From the NCBI RefSeq assembly GCF_964186585.1, contig NZ_OZ075067.1:1364001-1428000 (forward strand): DNA of 64,000 nucleotides. The letters are read 5' to 3'. The notes beneath the pieces were generated by a model, which was given only the letters and a program-made list of their open reading frames with translations, did no database searches and was not told where the DNA came from. Below, in pieces: positions 16,225 through 26,398 of this stretch. Within the stretch, counting starts at the first letter, position 1. Every line of letters starts with the position of its first letter. The translations under genes were made by a program, and so were the position numbers. The stretch comes from Microbacterium sp. MM2322 (GTDB taxonomy: Bacteria; Actinomycetota; Actinomycetes; Actinomycetales; Microbacteriaceae).

Positions 16225-17466
16225 ATGGACCCTGTCACCCTCGAGTCGCCTCCTGCCCTCCGTGAGCTGACGGTCGCGGAAGCCCCATTCCCTGGCGTCC
16301 TCCGCGCCGGGGAGCCCCTCACCGTCTGGGTCGACGCGGCTGACTTCGCGGCATCTCCGGCGTGGTCGGCTGCGGAGACGGACCACGTCCTCGCGCCCAT
16401 AGATGCTGCCGGGACGCCGGAGGGTCCCCGCGTCGTGCTGCCGCATTGCCCCGTGCGTCTCGACGACGTCGTGGCGGATGCCGATGTGTCGCCGGGCGCG
16501 CTCGTCACCATCGCGGTGAGCGCTCTCCGGGGCGCCGCTGAGGCGGATCGTCTGGGCGCTCAGTTCGGACGCTGGTGGGTGACGACCGAGGGAAGGCCGG
16601 TGCTCGCCCTGACGGGTTCGCTCGACTGGCGGGCTGACACCGTCGGGCTGTTGCGTGGCATGGACAGCGGCAGCTCAGCGCTTCGGGCCGCGCTGGAGCG
16701 TGCCGCAGATGCGATCGACGATCCGCGCCGGCTTCGCCGCGACACGGCGGATATCGAGAACGCGCTCTTCGCGGCCGCCGACCCCGAGCCGCTTCCCACC
16801 GAGCGGAGGGAAGCGAGTTCGGCTGCTCCCGCGCGGGCACGGGCAACCGGTCCGTACGCCGCCGGACATGGGATCGCCGGAACAGTGAGAGACCTGATCG
16901 GTCGTCTCGTCGATGTCGGCATCGCCGAACGACTCAGCCGCTGCCTTGCCGTGTTCGATCGACCTGCCGGAAAGAAGCGGCGGGCACGGGAACGGACGAA
17001 GTCGAGCCGACGGCGGATCGTCTTCGTCGCCGCGGGCGCGGCGACCGCTGTCATCATCGTCGGCGCGCTGTGGCCGACTGGCGACGCCGACAAGCCTGCG
17101 GCTGCGGTGGATGCCGTCGATACAGCGTCAACCCCTGCGAGCGAGGCGACGGGTGCCGTGCCGAAGGAATCTGCGTCCGGCGAGGATGAGGGACCGGCGG
17201 AGATCGTCGGCGCTGCGCGTCTGCTGGTCGACGCATTGGGTGACTGTGCAGACGACGCATGCCGCTCGGAACTCTGGGAGGACCCAGCGGCAGCCGGGAA
17301 GCTGCCCGCGGCGGAGGGCGACTACGCGGTCGAGGTCGTCGACGAATACGGCGGTGCTGCCGCCGTCAGGATCGTCGGGAAGGACCTCACTCAAGTGTTG
17401 GTGATGGTCCGGGTGAAAGAGCGATGGCTGGTCCGCGAGGTGTACGACCTCGCGGACCAGCCATGA
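16225..17466 (+). CDS. Hypothetical single-pass membrane protein
   Basis: 413 residues. An N-terminal soluble domain of about 200 residues (LRAGEPLTVWVDAADF, RWWVTTEGRPVLALTGS), a basic stretch (KKRRARERTKSSRRR) just before one membrane helix (about 265-285), then an Ala/Thr/Glu-rich linker and a small external domain with two cysteines (GDCADDACRSELW). The topology, positive-inside rule and Cys pair suggest an extracytoplasmic C-terminus with a disulphide. I do not recognise the family. It converges on sucB. Confidence 0.7.
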   Translation: MDPVTLESPPALRELTVAEAPFPGVLRAGEPLTVWVDAADFAASPAWSAAETDHVLAPIDAAGTPEGPRVVLPHCPVRLDDVVADADVSPGALVTIAVSALRGAAEADRLGAQFGRWWVTTEGRPVLALTGSLDWRADTVGLLRGMDSGSSALRAALERAADAIDDPRRLRRDTADIENALFAAADPEPLPTERREASSAAPARARATGPYAAGHGIAGTVRDLIGRLVDVGIAERLSRCLAVFDRPAGKKRRARERTKSSRRRIVFVAAGAATAVIIVGALWPTGDADKPAAAVDAVDTASTPASEATGAVPKESASGEDEGPAEIVGAARLLVDALGDCADDACRSELWEDPAAAGKLPAAEGDYAVEVVDEYGGAAAVRIVGKDLTQVLVMVRVKERWLVREVYDLADQP

Positions 17467-17487
17467 CAGGTACTGCGGAGAGCTGGA

Positions 17488-19188
17488 TCAGACCCCGAGC
17501 TGACCCTCGAACTGCGCCGCCTCGAGACGAGCCTTCATCGCGCTCAGGAATCGCGCGGCGTCGGCGCCGTCGACGACACGGTGGTCGTACGACAGGGCGA
17601 GGTAGACGTAGGAGCGGACGCTGATGGCGTCCTTCCCGTCGACCGACACGACGCCGGGCCGCTTGACCACGACACCGGTTCCGAGGATGGCGGACTGCGG
17701 CAGGAACACGACGGGCGTGTCGAACAGCGCGCCACGCGAACCGGTGTTGGTCAGCGTGAACGTGCCCCCGGCGAGCTCATCGGGCTTCAGCTTGTTGTTG
17801 CGCGTCCGGCCAGCGAGGTCGGCGATCTCGTGAGCGATCTGAGCGATGTTCTTGTCCCCGGCGTCACGAAGCACCGGCGTCAGAAGGCCACGCTCGGTGT
17901 CGACGGCGATCGACAGGTTTTCGCTCGCCGGGTAGACGATCTGGTCACCGTCCACCGTCGAGTTGATGACGGGGTACGTCTTCAACGCCTCGGCGGCAGC
18001 AAGAGCGAAGAACGGCAGGAACGACAGCTTGTCGCCGGTCTTCTCGTGGAAGGACGCCTTCACGGAGTCGCGGTAGTTCGCGAGCTTCGTGACATCGACC
18101 TCGACGACCGTCGTGAGCTGAGCGGTCTGCTGCATCGACTCGACGGCGCGGCTCGCCAACACCTTGCGCAGACGCGACATCGGCTGCGTCGTGCCACGGA
18201 GCGGCGAGACCTCGACGGCTGCCGGCGCGGGCGCTGCGGCCGCGGCCGGAGCAGCTTCTGCCTGGGGTGCCTCGGCGGCCTTCAGGACGTCTTCCTTGCG
18301 GATACGACCGCCGACGCCACTGCCCGTGATCGCCGACAGGTCGACGTTGTGCTGCTGCGCGAGCTTGCGCACCAGCGGGGTGACGTACGTCACGCCGTCC
18401 TCGGCCGGTGCGGCCTCCGCGGGTGCGGCAGCCTGGGGTGCAGCGGGCTTCGGCTCTTCGGCCTTGGGGGCCGCCGGCTCGGCGGGCTGGGGCTCCTGGG
18501 CCTTCGGAGCCTCGGGCTCAGGTGCCTTCTCCTCGGCGGGCGCGGCCGGGGCGGGCTCAGCGGGAGCGGCGGGGGCGCCGGAGCCCACGCGGGCGAGAAC
18601 GGCTCCGACCTCGACGGTCTCGTCCTCCTGGACGAGGATCTCGGTCAGGGTGCCCGCGATGGGCGACGGGATCTCGGTGTCGACCTTGTCGGTCGAGATC
18701 TCGAGAAGCGGCTCGTCGACTGCGACATCGTCACCGACCTGCTTGAGCCACCGCGTGACGGTGCCCTCGGTGACGCTCTCGCCCAGTTCGGGGAGGACGA
18801 TGTCCTTGGCGTCACCGGATGCTGCGGCTGCGGGGGCCGATTCGGCCGGTGCCTCCTGCGGAGCGGGCTCCTCAGCGGCGGGCTCTGCAGCGGCGGGAGC
18901 CTCTGCAGCGGGCTCTTCGGCGGCGGGTGCGGACTCGGCGGGTGCGGACGATCCGTCACCGATCTTCGCCAGGACGGCGCCGATCTCGACGGTCTCGTCC
19001 TCGTCCACGAGGATCTCTTCGATGACGCCGCTGACGGGCGAGGGGATCTCCGTGTCGACCTTGTCGGTCGAGATCTCGAGGAGACCTTCGTCGGCCTGGA
19101 CCGAATCACCGACCTTCTTGAGCCAGCGGGTGACCGTTCCCTCAGTGACGCTCTCACCGAGCGCGGGGAGGACCACGGATGTGCTCAT
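17488..19188 (-). CDS. sucB: Dihydrolipoamide acyltransferase E2 (SucB-type, actinobacterial two-lipoyl form)
   Basis: 566 residues. Two lipoyl domains (lysines at about 43 and 168, each in EISTDKVDTEIPSP), each followed by a long Ala/Glu/Pro linker, then a peripheral subunit-binding domain (VTYVTPLVRKLAQQHNVDLS) and the catalytic acyltransferase core ending with YDHRVVDGADA (His and Asp active site). In Corynebacterium the homologous E2 serves both pyruvate and 2-oxoglutarate dehydrogenase complexes, so this protein may do both. A purine-rich aaggaga site precedes the ATG. It is 63 bp downstream of lpdA, forming a pepA-lpdA-sucB run. Confidence 0.93.
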   Translation of the reverse strand: MSTSVVLPALGESVTEGTVTRWLKKVGDSVQADEGLLEISTDKVDTEIPSPVSGVIEEILVDEDETVEIGAVLAKIGDGSSAPAESAPAAEEPAAEAPAAAEPAAEEPAPQEAPAESAPAAAASGDAKDIVLPELGESVTEGTVTRWLKQVGDDVAVDEPLLEISTDKVDTEIPSPIAGTLTEILVQEDETVEVGAVLARVGSGAPAAPAEPAPAAPAEEKAPEPEAPKAQEPQPAEPAAPKAEEPKPAAPQAAAPAEAAPAEDGVTYVTPLVRKLAQQHNVDLSAITGSGVGGRIRKEDVLKAAEAPQAEAAPAAAAAPAPAAVEVSPLRGTTQPMSRLRKVLASRAVESMQQTAQLTTVVEVDVTKLANYRDSVKASFHEKTGDKLSFLPFFALAAAEALKTYPVINSTVDGDQIVYPASENLSIAVDTERGLLTPVLRDAGDKNIAQIAHEIADLAGRTRNNKLKPDELAGGTFTLTNTGSRGALFDTPVVFLPQSAILGTGVVVKRPGVVSVDGKDAISVRSYVYLALSYDHRVVDGADAARFLSAMKARLEAAQFEGQLGV

Positions 19189-19251
19189 GACTGTGTCTCC
19201 TTCAAGAAAAAGCGATGTGCTGTCTAGCTTAGTGTCGCGGTTGCGACGCGG

Positions 19252-20622
19252 TCAGATGGTATGGAGGGGCTTGCCTGCGAGAGCGAGGAACGCCTCGCCC
19301 AGAGCTTCGCTCTGCGTCGGGTGTGCGTGGACGAACGGTGCGATGTCCTCGGGGTGGGCTTCCCACCCGATGGCGAGTTGGCCCTCCGTGATCAGTTCGC
19401 CGACGCGGTCGCCGACGAGGTGGACGCCCACGACGGGGCCGTCCGCGATCCGCACGACCTTGGCGAAGCCGGCTGTGCCGAGGATCTCGCTTTTGGCGTT
19501 GCCCGCCAGGTTGAACTCGAAGGACACCACGCGGTCGCCGTGGGCTTCGCGCGCCTGGGCTTCGGTCAGTCCGACGGAGGCGACCTCGGGGTGCGAGTAG
19601 GACACGCGGGGGATCGTGGACTCGGGCACGGGGATGGGCGACAGGCCCGCGATCCGCTCGGCGACGAAGATCCCCTGCTGGAAGCTCCGATGCGCGAGCT
19701 GAAGCCCCGGCACGATGTCACCGACCGCCCAGACATGCGGTGCGGTGGTCTGCAGGTCTGCGTCGACGACCACGAAGCCGCGGTCCCGCGTGACGCCCGC
19801 CTCGTCGAAGCCCAGCCCCTCGGTCACGGGTCCTCGACCAACCGCGACGAGAACGAAATCGGCCTCGACGGTGCGTCCGTCCGACAGGCTGACGGAAACG
19901 CCGTCTTCCCGCTCGGAGACGCCCTCGCACCTCGTCGAGAGCGCCGACTGGATGCCGCGCTTGCGATACGCCCGCTCCAGAGCCTTGCTCGACGCGGCGT
20001 CCTCCGCGGGAAGGAGGCGATCCAGCGCCTCGACGATGAGGACTTCGCTGCCGAGGGAGCGCCATGCGCTGGCGAACTCGACGCCGATCACCCCACCGCC
20101 GAGGACCACGACCGACGACGGGATGACGTCGAGCGTGAGCGCAGTCTCACTCGTGAGCACACGGGGTCCCGCCTCGATGCCGGGCAAGGATCGCGTCTGA
20201 GAGCCGGTCGCGAGCACGACATCAGCGCCGACGTACTCGTCGTCGCCGACGAGTACGGTCCGATCCGGGCCCAGTCGGCCTGCGCCGCCGACCACGGTGA
20301 TCCCGCGCGTCGACAGCAGACTCTGCAGGCCGCGGTACTTCTTCGCGACGATGCCTTCGCGGTACGCCGTCATGCGTGCGGTGTCGAAGCCCGTCAGCGC
20401 GGCGTCGATACCGACCGACGCGGCTTCCCGCACGTGATCGGCGATCTCTGCCGTGTGGAGGAGCGCCTTGGTCGGGACGCATCCGCGGTGCAGACAGGTG
20501 CCGCCGACCTTGTCCTTCTCGACGAGGGCGACCGTCTTGCCGAGCTCGGTCGCGCGGATCGCTGCCGCATATCCGCCGCTGCCGCCACCCAGGACGACGA
20601 CGTCGAACTCGTGACGGGTCAT
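19252..20622 (-). CDS. lpdA: Dihydrolipoyl dehydrogenase (E3)
   Basis: 456 residues. Reoxidises the lipoyl groups of E2 using FAD and NAD+. The FAD-binding GGGSGGYAAA, the redox-active disulphide GGTCLHRGCVPTK, the NAD-binding VVLGGGVIGVEFA and the C-terminal interface HAHPTQSEALGEA with its catalytic His-x4-Glu are all present. The start overlaps the end of pepA by 4 bp, so the two are translationally coupled. Partner enzyme for SucB just downstream. Confidence 0.95.
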   Translation of the reverse strand: MTRHEFDVVVLGGGSGGYAAAIRATELGKTVALVEKDKVGGTCLHRGCVPTKALLHTAEIADHVREAASVGIDAALTGFDTARMTAYREGIVAKKYRGLQSLLSTRGITVVGGAGRLGPDRTVLVGDDEYVGADVVLATGSQTRSLPGIEAGPRVLTSETALTLDVIPSSVVVLGGGVIGVEFASAWRSLGSEVLIVEALDRLLPAEDAASSKALERAYRKRGIQSALSTRCEGVSEREDGVSVSLSDGRTVEADFVLVAVGRGPVTEGLGFDEAGVTRDRGFVVVDADLQTTAPHVWAVGDIVPGLQLAHRSFQQGIFVAERIAGLSPIPVPESTIPRVSYSHPEVASVGLTEAQAREAHGDRVVSFEFNLAGNAKSEILGTAGFAKVVRIADGPVVGVHLVGDRVGELITEGQLAIGWEAHPEDIAPFVHAHPTQSEALGEAFLALAGKPLHTI

Positions 20623-22091
20623 CGGGTCTCCGCCTCGAGGAAGGCGAGGAGCGAGCGGACGGCAGCGGCCGTCGGCCCCTTGTCGGTCGGCCCGAACGGC
20701 GACGATTTGTTCTCACCACTGCCGGCGATGTCGAGGTGCACCCACGGGATGCGGGGAGCGTCGGCATCCGCTGTCGTCCGCCCGACGAAGCGTCGGAGGA
20801 ACAGTCCCGCGAACATCGTGCCGCCGGCGGGGTCGCCGACCTTGGCATTGCGAAGATCGGCGATGGGGGAGTCGAGTTCGTCCTCCATGTGATCGGGGAG
20901 GGGCAGCTGCCACGCGGCTTCACCCACGGATGCCGCGGCCTCGAGATAACGCGCGACGGTCGCGTCGTCTCCCATGACGCCCGTATGGCGGTTACCCAAA
21001 GCCACGATGACGGCGCCCGTCAGGGTCGCGACGTCGATGATCACGTCGGGACGGGTGCGGCTCGCCGCCACCAGTCCGTCGGCGAGGACGAGACGGCCCT
21101 CGGCATCCGTGTTGAGGACCTCCACGCTCGTGCCGTCGAGCATACGGAGGACGTCACCGGGACGGGTGGCGCGGCCGGACGGCATGTTGTCGGCGATGCA
21201 GAGCCAGGCCGTGACGGCGACGGGAAGTTCACGCTGGGCAGCCGCGCGAACCACGGCGAGCGCCGTGGCTGCGCCGGCCATGTCGAACTTCATCCCGATC
21301 ATGGATGCCGGGGGCTTCAGCGACAGTCCGCCGGTGTCGAACGTGATGCCCTTTCCGACGACGGCGATGTGCCGTGCGGCGTCGGCGGGGGAGTAGGTGA
21401 GGCGAACGAGGCGCGGGGGGCGGTCCGAGCCCTTGCCGACACCGAGGATGCCGCCGTAGCCCTGGGCCGCGAGTTCGGTCTCGTCGAGCACCTCGACGTC
21501 GATGGCGAGTCCGGCGACGGCTTCTATCGCGCTCTCGGCGAGGTCTGCCGGGCCCAGCCACTCCGCGGGGATGTTGACGAGGTCCTTCACGAGGGCGACG
21601 GCAGACCCGGTGATGTCGATGGCGCGCAGCTCCTGCTCGTCGACGTCGGACGCCAGGTGCAGGGTCACCTGCGTCGCGCGCGTCTTGGCGGAATCGCCCG
21701 TCTTGTAGTCCTCGAAGCGGTACCCACCGAGCACGGCGCCCTCAGCAGCCGCGCGCCACTCACCCTCGGCGTGCGGCACGGCGACGGCGAGGCGCGCGAA
21801 GCCCGTGGTCGTGCGGACGGCGGCACCGACGGCATCCCGGATGGCGTTCGCAGACGGCGCCGCGCCGGTACCGACGACGAACAGGGGACGATCCGTCGAG
21901 GTGGGGGCGAACACTCGGACGGTGGTTCCCGCCGCTCCGGTGAAGCCGACACCGCGGAGGACGTCCTCGACCCCCGGCCACTCCGTGAGGACCGTGGTCG
22001 CCTCGTCGAGCGGCGGAAGGGCCAAAACGATTGCGTCGGCGCTGCCGTCGCGTGCGGGGGAGGTGGACACGGTCAGCTCGGGGTACGGCAT
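20619..22091 (-). CDS. pepA: Leucyl aminopeptidase (M17)
   Basis: 490 residues. Two-metal cytosolic exopeptidase. GKGITFDTGGLSLKP carries the metal-binding Lys and Asp, MKFDMAGAA the next Asp, and NTDAEGRLVLADGL the signature with metal-binding Asp and Glu and the catalytic Arg. The ATG at 22091 is preferred over the one at 22100: a TAGGAT box ends at the upstream ATG, and ggagagc precedes the downstream one. It overlaps lpdA by 4 bp. Confidence 0.92.
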   Translation of the reverse strand: MPYPELTVSTSPARDGSADAIVLALPPLDEATTVLTEWPGVEDVLRGVGFTGAAGTTVRVFAPTSTDRPLFVVGTGAAPSANAIRDAVGAAVRTTTGFARLAVAVPHAEGEWRAAAEGAVLGGYRFEDYKTGDSAKTRATQVTLHLASDVDEQELRAIDITGSAVALVKDLVNIPAEWLGPADLAESAIEAVAGLAIDVEVLDETELAAQGYGGILGVGKGSDRPPRLVRLTYSPADAARHIAVVGKGITFDTGGLSLKPPASMIGMKFDMAGAATALAVVRAAAQRELPVAVTAWLCIADNMPSGRATRPGDVLRMLDGTSVEVLNTDAEGRLVLADGLVAASRTRPDVIIDVATLTGAVIVALGNRHTGVMGDDATVARYLEAAASVGEAAWQLPLPDHMEDELDSPIADLRNAKVGDPAGGTMFAGLFLRRFVGRTTADADAPRIPWVHLDIAGSGENKSSPFGPTDKGPTAAAVRSLLAFLEAETR

Positions 22092-22177
22092 GCTCTCCAT
22101 CCTATGGAGAGAGGCGTTCGCTCAGAGCGGGACGGCTGGCGCGCCGAGCCCTCCGGTGCTGCTTCTACAGTGGAAGG

Positions 22178-23107
22178 ATGCCCCTGTCTGGTCCCCTCTA
22201 CGAGCGCATCACGACTGCGCCGCCCGTTCCGGCGGGCCTGCCTCTGGTCGTCGCGTTGACCGGCTTCACGGATGCCGGGTCCGCCGTCTCGCGCGTCGTC
22301 GACCACCTGCACACCGAGCACGACCCCGCACCGGTCGTCACTTTCAACCCCGATGTGCTCTTCGACTACCGCGCTCGGCGGCCGATCATCACGTTCGACG
22401 GCGATCACCTCACCGACTATCAGGCGCCGAGGCTCGACCTCGCGCTCGTGCACGACACGCTCGGCCAGCCCTTCGTCCTGCTCTCGGGATACGAGCCGGA
22501 CTTCGCCTGGGAGGCCTTCGTCGACACGGTCGTCGGGCTCGCCGAGGGGCTGCAGGTCCGTTCGGTGACGTGGGTGCACGCGATCCCGATGCCCGTTCCG
22601 CACACCCGACCGCTCGGGACGACCGTGAGTGGCAACCGCGCCGATCTCACCGAGGCGCACTCCGTGTGGAAGCCGCGCACTCAGGTGCCGTCGACGGCCG
22701 GTCACCTCCTCGAATACCGGTTGGCGGATGCCGGCGTCTCGGTCTCCGGCTTCGCCCTTCTCATCCCGCACTACCTTGCGGAGACGGACTTCCCGGCCGC
22801 GGCGATCGCGGCCCTCGACAGCGTGTCCGTGGCCACGGGTCTCGTGTTCGACAGCGACACGCTGCGCGAGGAGAACCGGGAGTACCTGGAAAAGGTCGAC
22901 GGTCAGGTCACGGCCAGCGACGAGCTCACGGCGATGTTGACGAACCTCGAGACCCGGTACGACGCGTACATGGCCGGTTCCACCCAGGCTCAGCCGATCC
23001 TCCATACGGGGGATCTTCCGTCTGCTGATGAGCTGGCGGCGGAGCTGGAGCGGTTCCTGGCCAATCGACCGTCCGGTGATGACGACCGCCGTCCTGGTCT
23101 CGGCTGA
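22178..23107 (+). CDS. PAC2 family protein
   Basis: 309 residues. LPLVVALTGFTDAGSAVSRV is the N-terminal PAC2 motif, followed by VRSVTWVHAIPMPVPHTRP and SGFALLIPHYLAETDFPAAA, the family's conserved strands. PAC2 proteins resemble eukaryotic proteasome assembly chaperones; their actinobacterial role is not established. No proteasome genes are seen here. A TACAGT -10 box at 22166-22171 lies 6 nt before the ATG, so it is probably leaderless. Divergent from pepA. Confidence 0.88.
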   Translation: MPLSGPLYERITTAPPVPAGLPLVVALTGFTDAGSAVSRVVDHLHTEHDPAPVVTFNPDVLFDYRARRPIITFDGDHLTDYQAPRLDLALVHDTLGQPFVLLSGYEPDFAWEAFVDTVVGLAEGLQVRSVTWVHAIPMPVPHTRPLGTTVSGNRADLTEAHSVWKPRTQVPSTAGHLLEYRLADAGVSVSGFALLIPHYLAETDFPAAAIAALDSVSVATGLVFDSDTLREENREYLEKVDGQVTASDELTAMLTNLETRYDAYMAGSTQAQPILHTGDLPSADELAAELERFLANRPSGDDDRRPGLG

Positions 23108-23330
23108 GGTCCCCGCTCTCGTTCTCCCACACGCCCCCGCCGGGGGAATGCGCATACCGTTTTCGGTGTTGACACGGGTACGTCCTTCATGCATCCGACA
23201 CGTGTGAGAGAATGGACGAAATGACCCATTGTTCGGTCCGAGGGGTTGCCGCTGTGCGACTCTGCGGGACTTGACAAGGGTCTTACTAGTGTCCGAAACC
23301 CGGCGGAGTGCCGTCGGTGAAAGGCGAGAC

Positions 23331-24647
23331 GTGACTTCGAGCACGAGGACCACCCGTACACGAGCGGCCGACACGGTCGACGAGACCGAAGCTGTCGAGC
23401 CCGCGGCGACCACCACCCCCGCGAAGAAGGCTCCGGCTCGCAAGGCCGCTGCGAAGAAGCCGGCCGCGACGAAGGCGTCCCCGGCGAAGGCGCGCGCCGC
23501 CAAGAAGTCTGACGATGACGAGGAAGATGCGGAGGTCGACGAGGTCGAACTCGACACCGACGCCGCAGACGACACGTCTGACGAAGCCAAGAAGGATGCC
23601 GACAAGGCGGACGGTGACGACGAGGACGAGCCCGCCAAGCCGGCGTTCACTGAGCCGCTTCCGACCGGCGCGATCGTCATCTCCTCGTCCGACGACGACG
23701 AGGTTCCCGTCTACTCCACCCAGATCACGGGTGCGACGGCGGACCCGGTCAAGGACTATCTGAAGCAGATCGGTAAGGTGCCGCTGCTGAACGCGGCCGA
23801 AGAGGTCGAGCTCGCGATGCGTATCGAGGCGGGTCTGTTCGCCGAAGAGAAGCTCTCGCACATGACCGCGGCCGAGAAGTCGGCGCAGTTGGGTCTCGAC
23901 CTGCAGTGGGTCGCCCGCGACGGTCAGCGTGCCAAGAGCCACCTGCTCGGGGCGAACCTCCGCCTCGTCGTCTCGCTCGCCAAGCGTTACACCGGTCGCG
24001 GCATGCAGTTCCTGGACCTCATCCAGGAGGGCAACCTCGGCCTCATCCGTGCCGTCGAGAAGTTCGACTACACCAAGGGCTTCAAGTTCTCGACCTACGC
24101 CACCTGGTGGATCCGTCAGGCGATCACGCGAGCCATGGCCGACCAGGCGCGCACGATCCGCATCCCGGTCCACATGGTCGAGGTCATCAACAAGCTCGCC
24201 CGTGTGCAGCGGCAGATGCTGCAGGACCTGGGTCGCGAACCCACTCCTGAAGAGCTCAGCCGCGAGCTGGACATGACGCCCGAGAAGGTCATCGAGGTCC
24301 AGAAGTACGGCCGCGAGCCGATCTCCCTGCACACCCCGCTCGGCGAGGACGGCGACAGCGAGTTCGGTGACCTCATCGAGGACACCGAAGCAGTCGTGCC
24401 CGCGGACGCCGTCGGCTTCACGATGCTGCAGCGTCAGCTGGAGTCGCTGCTCGACTCGCTCAGCGAGCGCGAGGCGGGCGTCATCCGGATGCGTTTCGGC
24501 CTCGGCGATGGTCAGCCCAAGACGCTCGACCAGATCGGCGACACGTTCGGCGTGACGCGTGAGCGGATCCGTCAGATCGAGTCCAAGACGATGGCGAAGC
24601 TGCGACACCCGTCACGCTCGCAGTCGCTCCGGGACTACCTCGAATGA
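23331..24647 (+). CDS. sigA: Principal RNA polymerase sigma factor (SigA/HrdB type)
   Basis: 438 residues. A low-complexity N-terminus, first Ala/Lys/Pro then very acidic (to about 115), is followed by region 1.2 ([20 protein letters not shown]), region 2 ([35 protein letters not shown]), region 3 and region 4 ([20 protein letters not shown]). Region 2.4 and 4.2 are those of housekeeping sigma factors. The GTG at 23331 has a good ribosome site (aaaggcgag). In-frame starts at 23289 and 23229 lack one and add Arg/Cys-rich residues. The gene overlaps the next one by 4 bp. Confidence 0.95.
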   Translation: MTSSTRTTRTRAADTVDETEAVEPAATTTPAKKAPARKAAAKKPAATKASPAKARAAKKSDDDEEDAEVDEVELDTDAADDTSDEAKKDADKADGDDEDEPAKPAFTEPLPTGAIVISSSDDDEVPVYSTQITGATADPVKDYLKQIGKVPLLNAAEEVELAMRIEAGLFAEEKLSHMTAAEKSAQLGLDLQWVARDGQRAKSHLLGANLRLVVSLAKRYTGRGMQFLDLIQEGNLGLIRAVEKFDYTKGFKFSTYATWWIRQAITRAMADQARTIRIPVHMVEVINKLARVQRQMLQDLGREPTPEELSRELDMTPEKVIEVQKYGREPISLHTPLGEDGDSEFGDLIEDTEAVVPADAVGFTMLQRQLESLLDSLSEREAGVIRMRFGLGDGQPKTLDQIGDTFGVTRERIRQIESKTMAKLRHPSRSQSLRDYLE

Positions 24648-25348
24648 GCGACGCCGCGAACGAGGGCAAGGAGCTCACGCGAGCGGTCGATGGCGCGACG
24701 TACGCCCGGATCCCGATCCGGACGCACGTCGTCATGCCGGGTGAGGACATCGACGAGATCGTCGCGACCTACGCCTCGGCGGAACTCCAGCCCGGTGACC
24801 TGCTGTTCGTGACCGAGAAGATCGTCGCGATCACTCAGGGTCGCTCGTATCTGGTCGAGGACATCACGCCGCGCCCGCTCGCCCGATTCCTGTCGCGCTA
24901 CGTCGTGAAGACGAAGTACGGCATTGGTCTCGGCATGCCCGAGACGATGGAAATGGCCCTGCGCGAGTGCGGGACGCCCCGCATCGTGTTCGCCGCCGGT
25001 GTCGCCGCCGTCACGAAGCTCTTCGGCCGCCGGGGCGACTTCTACCGGATCGCAGGCGACAAGGCGCGCTCGATCGACGGGCCCACGCCGCACACGATCC
25101 CGCCGTACAACAAGGCGGTCGTTCTCGGACCGAAGGACCCGGACGGGGTCGCGTCCCGGCTGAAGCAGAAGCTGGGCGGTGCGAACGAGGTCGCCGTCGT
25201 CGACATCAACGACATCGGCGGCAACATCCTCGGGTCGACGCTCGACAAGGCGGGGGAGCAGCGGCTCGTCCGCATCCTCTCGGACAACCCGCTCGGTCAG
25301 GGCCACCAGTCCACCCCGCTCGGCATCATCCGTTCTTCGAAGGTCTGA
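24644..25348 (+). CDS. Coenzyme F420-0:gamma-glutamyl ligase-like (CofE/FbiB-N type) protein
   Basis: 234 residues. The family forms amide bonds between a carboxylate and an amino acid using GTP. The core pattern is visible: [21 protein letters not shown] near residue 50, then [18 protein letters not shown] and [19 protein letters not shown], which carries conserved acidic and glycine residues. It lacks the nitroreductase half of FbiB, and no other F420 gene is seen here, so an F420 role is doubtful. It overlaps sigA by 4 bp and lies 2 bp from an ATP-grasp gene, suggesting a shared pathway with the ATP-grasp pair. Confidence 0.8.
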   Translation: MSDAANEGKELTRAVDGATYARIPIRTHVVMPGEDIDEIVATYASAELQPGDLLFVTEKIVAITQGRSYLVEDITPRPLARFLSRYVVKTKYGIGLGMPETMEMALRECGTPRIVFAAGVAAVTKLFGRRGDFYRIAGDKARSIDGPTPHTIPPYNKAVVLGPKDPDGVASRLKQKLGGANEVAVVDINDIGGNILGSTLDKAGEQRLVRILSDNPLGQGHQSTPLGIIRSSKV

Positions 25349-25350
25349 CC

Positions 25351-26373
25351 ATGAGCGCCGTGAACAGGCTCTACCGACGCGCCCGCTTCTTCGTGCGCCG
25401 GGTCGTGAACTTCGACAGCGACCGCGTTCTCCAGTTCGCCCGGCAGTCGGCACGGCTGTCGAAGGCGCCCCTGTGGTGGGTCGTCGCCGACATGATCTGG
25501 TGTTCTGTGCGGTACGAGGTGACCTTCGAGAACTATTCGGAGTGGGACTTCCGGATCCTCAAGGGACGCGAGCGCAAGACGTACATGACCGATCCGAAGT
25601 CGTTCCATCTGTCGCGCCGTCTGAACGACAATGCGCAGCGCGCGATCTTCGACGACAAGCTCGAGTTCGCGACGCGGTTCGGTCCCGAACTGGGCCGCGA
25701 GTGGATCGACCTCGACAAGACGGATGCCGCGACCTTCACCGCTTTCATCGGACGCCATCCGCGCATCATCGCGAAGAACCCCGGCGGCGTCGGTGGGAAC
25801 GGCATCACGCTGGTGGACTCCGCGGCGATCGCCGATCCCGCGGCCTTCCGGGAGCAGTTGCTCGCCGACCGCCAGACGCTCGTCGAAGAAGTCCTGGTCC
25901 AGCATCCCGACATGGCCGGCCTCTACCCCAAGAGCGTCAATTCGCTCCGCATGGTGTCGTACCTCGACCCCGACGGTGAGGTTCACGTGCTCGCAGGCGT
26001 CTTGAAGATCGGCAACGGCGGCGTCATCGACAACTTCAGCAACGGCGGCATGTACACGATGCTCGACGAGCACGGTCGCGCGATCCATGCGGCCAGCGAC
26101 GAGGAGGGGCGCCCGTTCGCGGAACACCCCGCCACGGGAACGCCCATCACGGGCTTCCAAGTCCCGCTCTACGACGAGGTGCTCTCGCTCGTCGACCGCC
26201 TCGCGCGACGCGTGCCGGCCTTCCCCTACATCGGGTGGGACATCGCCATCACGCCCGAAGGTCCCGTCGTGATCGAAGGCAACCACAACTCCGGTGTATT
26301 CCAGTCGAAGCCGTCGGTCTCCGGCATCCGTCGGGGCCTTTTGCCTCGATACCGCGCCGCGATGCGCTTCTGA
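25351..26373 (+). CDS. ATP-grasp protein, sugar-transfer-associated type (first copy)
   Basis: 340 residues. The ATP-grasp fold is recognisable from HPRIIAKNPGGVGGNGI (nucleotide loop with Lys), VEEVLVQHPDMAGLYPKSVN, SLRMVSYL (conserved Arg) and the metal-binding end GWDIAITPEGPVVIEGNHNS (Asp, Glu, Asn). Family members form carboxylate-amine or similar bonds, and some lie in surface polysaccharide loci; the substrate here is unknown. No signal peptide. It is 2 bp from the F420-ligase-like gene and 25 bp from its paralogue. Confidence 0.78.
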   Translation: MSAVNRLYRRARFFVRRVVNFDSDRVLQFARQSARLSKAPLWWVVADMIWCSVRYEVTFENYSEWDFRILKGRERKTYMTDPKSFHLSRRLNDNAQRAIFDDKLEFATRFGPELGREWIDLDKTDAATFTAFIGRHPRIIAKNPGGVGGNGITLVDSAAIADPAAFREQLLADRQTLVEEVLVQHPDMAGLYPKSVNSLRMVSYLDPDGEVHVLAGVLKIGNGGVIDNFSNGGMYTMLDEHGRAIHAASDEEGRPFAEHPATGTPITGFQVPLYDEVLSLVDRLARRVPAFPYIGWDIAITPEGPVVIEGNHNSGVFQSKPSVSGIRRGLLPRYRAAMRF

Positions 26374-26398
26374 CCGACCCGAAAGCGAAGGGACCGCC

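Noticed and set aside
18400..19000. Internal DNA repeats in sucB.
   Set aside because: They encode Ala/Pro/Glu linkers and duplicated lipoyl domains, normal for the family.
23229..23330. Upstream starts for the sigma factor.
   Set aside because: Residues are Arg/Cys-rich and the start codons lack a ribosome site or -10 box; GTG 23331 has a good ribosome site.
24644..25348. Straight assignment of the ligase as an F420 biosynthesis enzyme.
   Set aside because: No F420 genes are seen here, and the ATP-grasp neighbours suggest another product, so only the family is called.
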